A DNA stretch of 64,000 nucleotides from Alicycliphilus denitrificans K601 (GTDB taxonomy: Bacteria > Pseudomonadota > Gammaproteobacteria > Burkholderiales > Burkholderiaceae_C), in assembly GCF_000204645.1 (NCBI RefSeq), contig NC_015422.1:2683001-2747000 (forward strand), written 5' to 3'. Below are positions 62,717-64,000 of the stretch, one piece after another. The notes under the pieces were generated by a model. That model searched no databases. It saw only the letters and a program-made list of their open reading frames with translations, and was not told the origin of the DNA. A program made the translations under genes and the position numbers. The stretch's first letter is position 1, and each line of letters opens with the position of its first letter.

Positions 62717-64000
62717 CTACGGCGCCGGCGCGTGCACCGCGTCCAGGTCGACCTGCTCTGGCTCCAGGAACTGCCGGGCGTAGCGCAGGTAGACGCGTTC
62801 GCGCACGAAGACGTCGAACAGGTCGGGGTCGATGTGGCCGTTGTCGCGCATCTTGCGCATGATGGTCAGCGCCTGCGGCAGCGTCATGGGCCGCTTGTAG
62901 GGCCGGTCGGCTGCGGTGAGCGCCTCGAAGATGTCGGCCAGGCCCAGCATGCGCGCCTGCCATGACAGCTGCTCGCGCACGAGCCCGCGCGGGTAGCCCT
63001 TGCCGTCCATGCGCTCGTGGTGGCCGCCCGCGTATTCCGGCACGTTGCGCAGGTGCTTGGGCCAGGGCAGGCTTTCGAGCATCCTGATCGTGGCCACGAT
63101 GTGGTGGTTGACGATGCTGCGCTCGGCCAGCGTGAGCGTTCCCGAGCGGATGCTCAGGTTCTCGATTTCGTCCGGCGTGAGGAAGTTCGCCTGCCGCCCC
63201 TGCGGATCGCGCCAGCCGCGCCCCGTGCCTATGTCGCGCACCCGCTGCTGCTCGTGGGGGAGCATGGCCTCGCTGCCCAGGTTGCAGTGGCGCAGGAAGG
63301 CGCGCTCGCCGTCGAGCTCCTGCAGCTGGCACTGCAGGCCGCGCTGCAGCTGCTCCTCCGCCGCGGCATCGGCCTGCGGGCGCAGCGCGAGCTGGCGGCG
63401 CAGCATGTCGATCTCGGCGTCGCGCTTAAGCACCTCGAAGCGCGTGTCCACGAGGCCGATGCGGTCGTAGAGGGTCTGCAGCTTGGTCGCCTTGTCCACC
63501 ACGTGCACCGGCGTGGTGATCTTGCCGCAGTCGTGCAGCAGGCCCGCCATCTTGAGCTCGTAGCGGTCGCGCTCGGTCATGGTGAACGCCGCAAGCGGCC
63601 CCTCGGTGGTGGCGTCGGCGGCCTCGGCCAGCATCATGGTCAGGGCCGGAACGCGCTGGCAGTGCCCGCCCGTGTAGGGCGACTTCTCGTCGATCGCCAG
63701 GTTGATGAGGCTCACGAAGGATTCGAACAGGCGCTCGTGCTGCGTGATGAGCAGGCGGTTCGTCACCGCGATCGCAGCCTGCGAGGCCAGCGACTCGGCA
63801 ATGCTGCAGTCCTCCTGCGAGAACGCCTGCACCGCGCCCGTGGCCGGGTCGATGGCGTTGATGAGCTGCAGCACGCCGACCAGCTCGTGGTCGTGGTTCC
63901 GCAAGGGCACCGTGAGGAAGGAGCACGAGCGGTAGCCCGTACGCTGGTCGAAGGCCCGCGAGCCGGCGAAGTCGAAGTCCGCACTGCCACAGGCGTCGGC
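62717..64000 (-). CDS. GAF/HD-GYP domain protein (c-di-GMP phosphodiesterase type), partial at the right edge
   Basis: The gene begins beyond the window; 427 codons are visible and the frame stays open to base 64000. The N-terminal visible part is a GAF domain (FDQRTGYRSCSFLTVPLRNH, then GVLQLINAIDPATGAVQAFS and SQAAIAVTNRLLITQHERLF). The HD-GYP part has the canonical ALLHDCGK-type motif as GLLHDCGKITTPVHVVDK and HHERMDGKGYPRGLVREQLS, so all expected metal ligands and the Lys are present, unlike the protein at 42144. Between the two motifs lies a long insert (about 120 residues). HD-GYP proteins hydrolyse cyclic di-GMP; the GAF domain may sense a small ligand or nucleotide. Confidence 0.88.
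   Translation of the reverse strand, partial: ADACGSADFDFAGSRAFDQRTGYRSCSFLTVPLRNHDHELVGVLQLINAIDPATGAVQAFSQEDCSIAESLASQAAIAVTNRLLITQHERLFESFVSLINLAIDEKSPYTGGHCQRVPALTMMLAEAADATTEGPLAAFTMTERDRYELKMAGLLHDCGKITTPVHVVDKATKLQTLYDRIGLVDTRFEVLKRDAEIDMLRRQLALRPQADAAAEEQLQRGLQCQLQELDGERAFLRHCNLGSEAMLPHEQQRVRDIGTGRGWRDPQGRQANFLTPDEIENLSIRSGTLTLAERSIVNHHIVATIRMLESLPWPKHLRNVPEYAGGHHERMDGKGYPRGLVREQLSWQARMLGLADIFEALTAADRPYKRPMTLPQALTIMRKMRDNGHIDPDLFDVFVRERVYLRYARQFLEPEQVDLDAVHAPAP

Overview
The window is high-GC, densely coded DNA of the kind seen in a beta-proteobacterium of the order Burkholderiales, most likely a Comamonadaceae member (Acidovorax, Alicycliphilus, Delftia or Comamonas type). This is an inference from protein character, from gene sets such as suf, nnrS, DUF2249, scoAB and fused indolepyruvate oxidoreductase, and from a dispersed palindromic repeat that I recall from that family. 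I saw no rRNA, tRNA, CRISPR array, insertion sequence or prophage. It reads as ordinary chromosome with compact operons, many joined by 4-base ATGA stop/start overlaps.

Layout. 0-4.3 kb: the edge of a short-chain dehydrogenase, a divergent LysR regulator, then transketolase and a D-2-hydroxyacid dehydrogenase. 4.3-6.4 kb: a LysR gene divergent from a YeiH-type membrane protein around an AT-rich palindrome. 6.4-8.5 kb (minus): a periplasmic binding protein and a DUF2242 lipoprotein. 8.6-13.4 kb (minus): a four-gene TolC/MacA/MacB-like efflux cassette in which ATPase and permease are separate. 13.5-15.7 kb (minus): tsaD, a CBS protein and a DUF937 protein. 16.1-22.0 kb: a complete RND efflux operon. 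22.2-31.7 kb: nitrate/nitrite assimilation (nirB, nirD, nasA and a nitrate transporter) behind a sigma-54-type promoter, then ybiB and cobA, whose siroheme product NirB needs; a DedA gene is inserted on the other strand. 31.7-35.2 kb: thioesterase, HI0933 flavoprotein, nnrS and a Cys-tailed DUF2249 protein. 35.2-41.1 kb (minus): sufBCDSUT. 41.4-43.5 kb: rpsU, yqeY and a degenerate HD-GYP protein. 43.7-47.0 kb: scoAB, a divergent PAS-LuxR regulator and an acyltransferase. 47.3-48.6 kb: argA. 48.9-62.7 kb: an amino-acid catabolic region. 62.7 kb to the end: a GAF/HD-GYP protein that runs off the window.

The most interesting region is 48.9-62.7 kb. A plus-strand operon (ridA, dadA, an Asp/Glu-racemase-like gene, a branched-chain-type ABC transporter with two binding proteins) converges on a minus-strand operon (fused indolepyruvate:ferredoxin oxidoreductase, then dapA). 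A GntR/FCD regulator is divergent from the latter. Both operons start from near-identical promoters, TTGACT, 18 bases, TACACT, each with the palindrome AAGTGTCTACACTT over the -10 box. This marks one regulon, plausibly for uptake and oxidation of aromatic D-amino acids: D-amino acid to imine to arylpyruvate to arylacetyl-CoA.

A second regulatory link joins nnrS and the suf operon. Each has a closely matching 23-base NsrR-like palindrome just upstream, suggesting that nitric oxide couples NO defence to Fe-S cluster repair. A third layer is a dispersed palindromic repeat built around AGCGCTT/AAGCGC. It has a short form and a long form with a 45-46 base loop, and it occupies at least eight gaps, including the gaps inside nirB-nirD and sufB-sufC.
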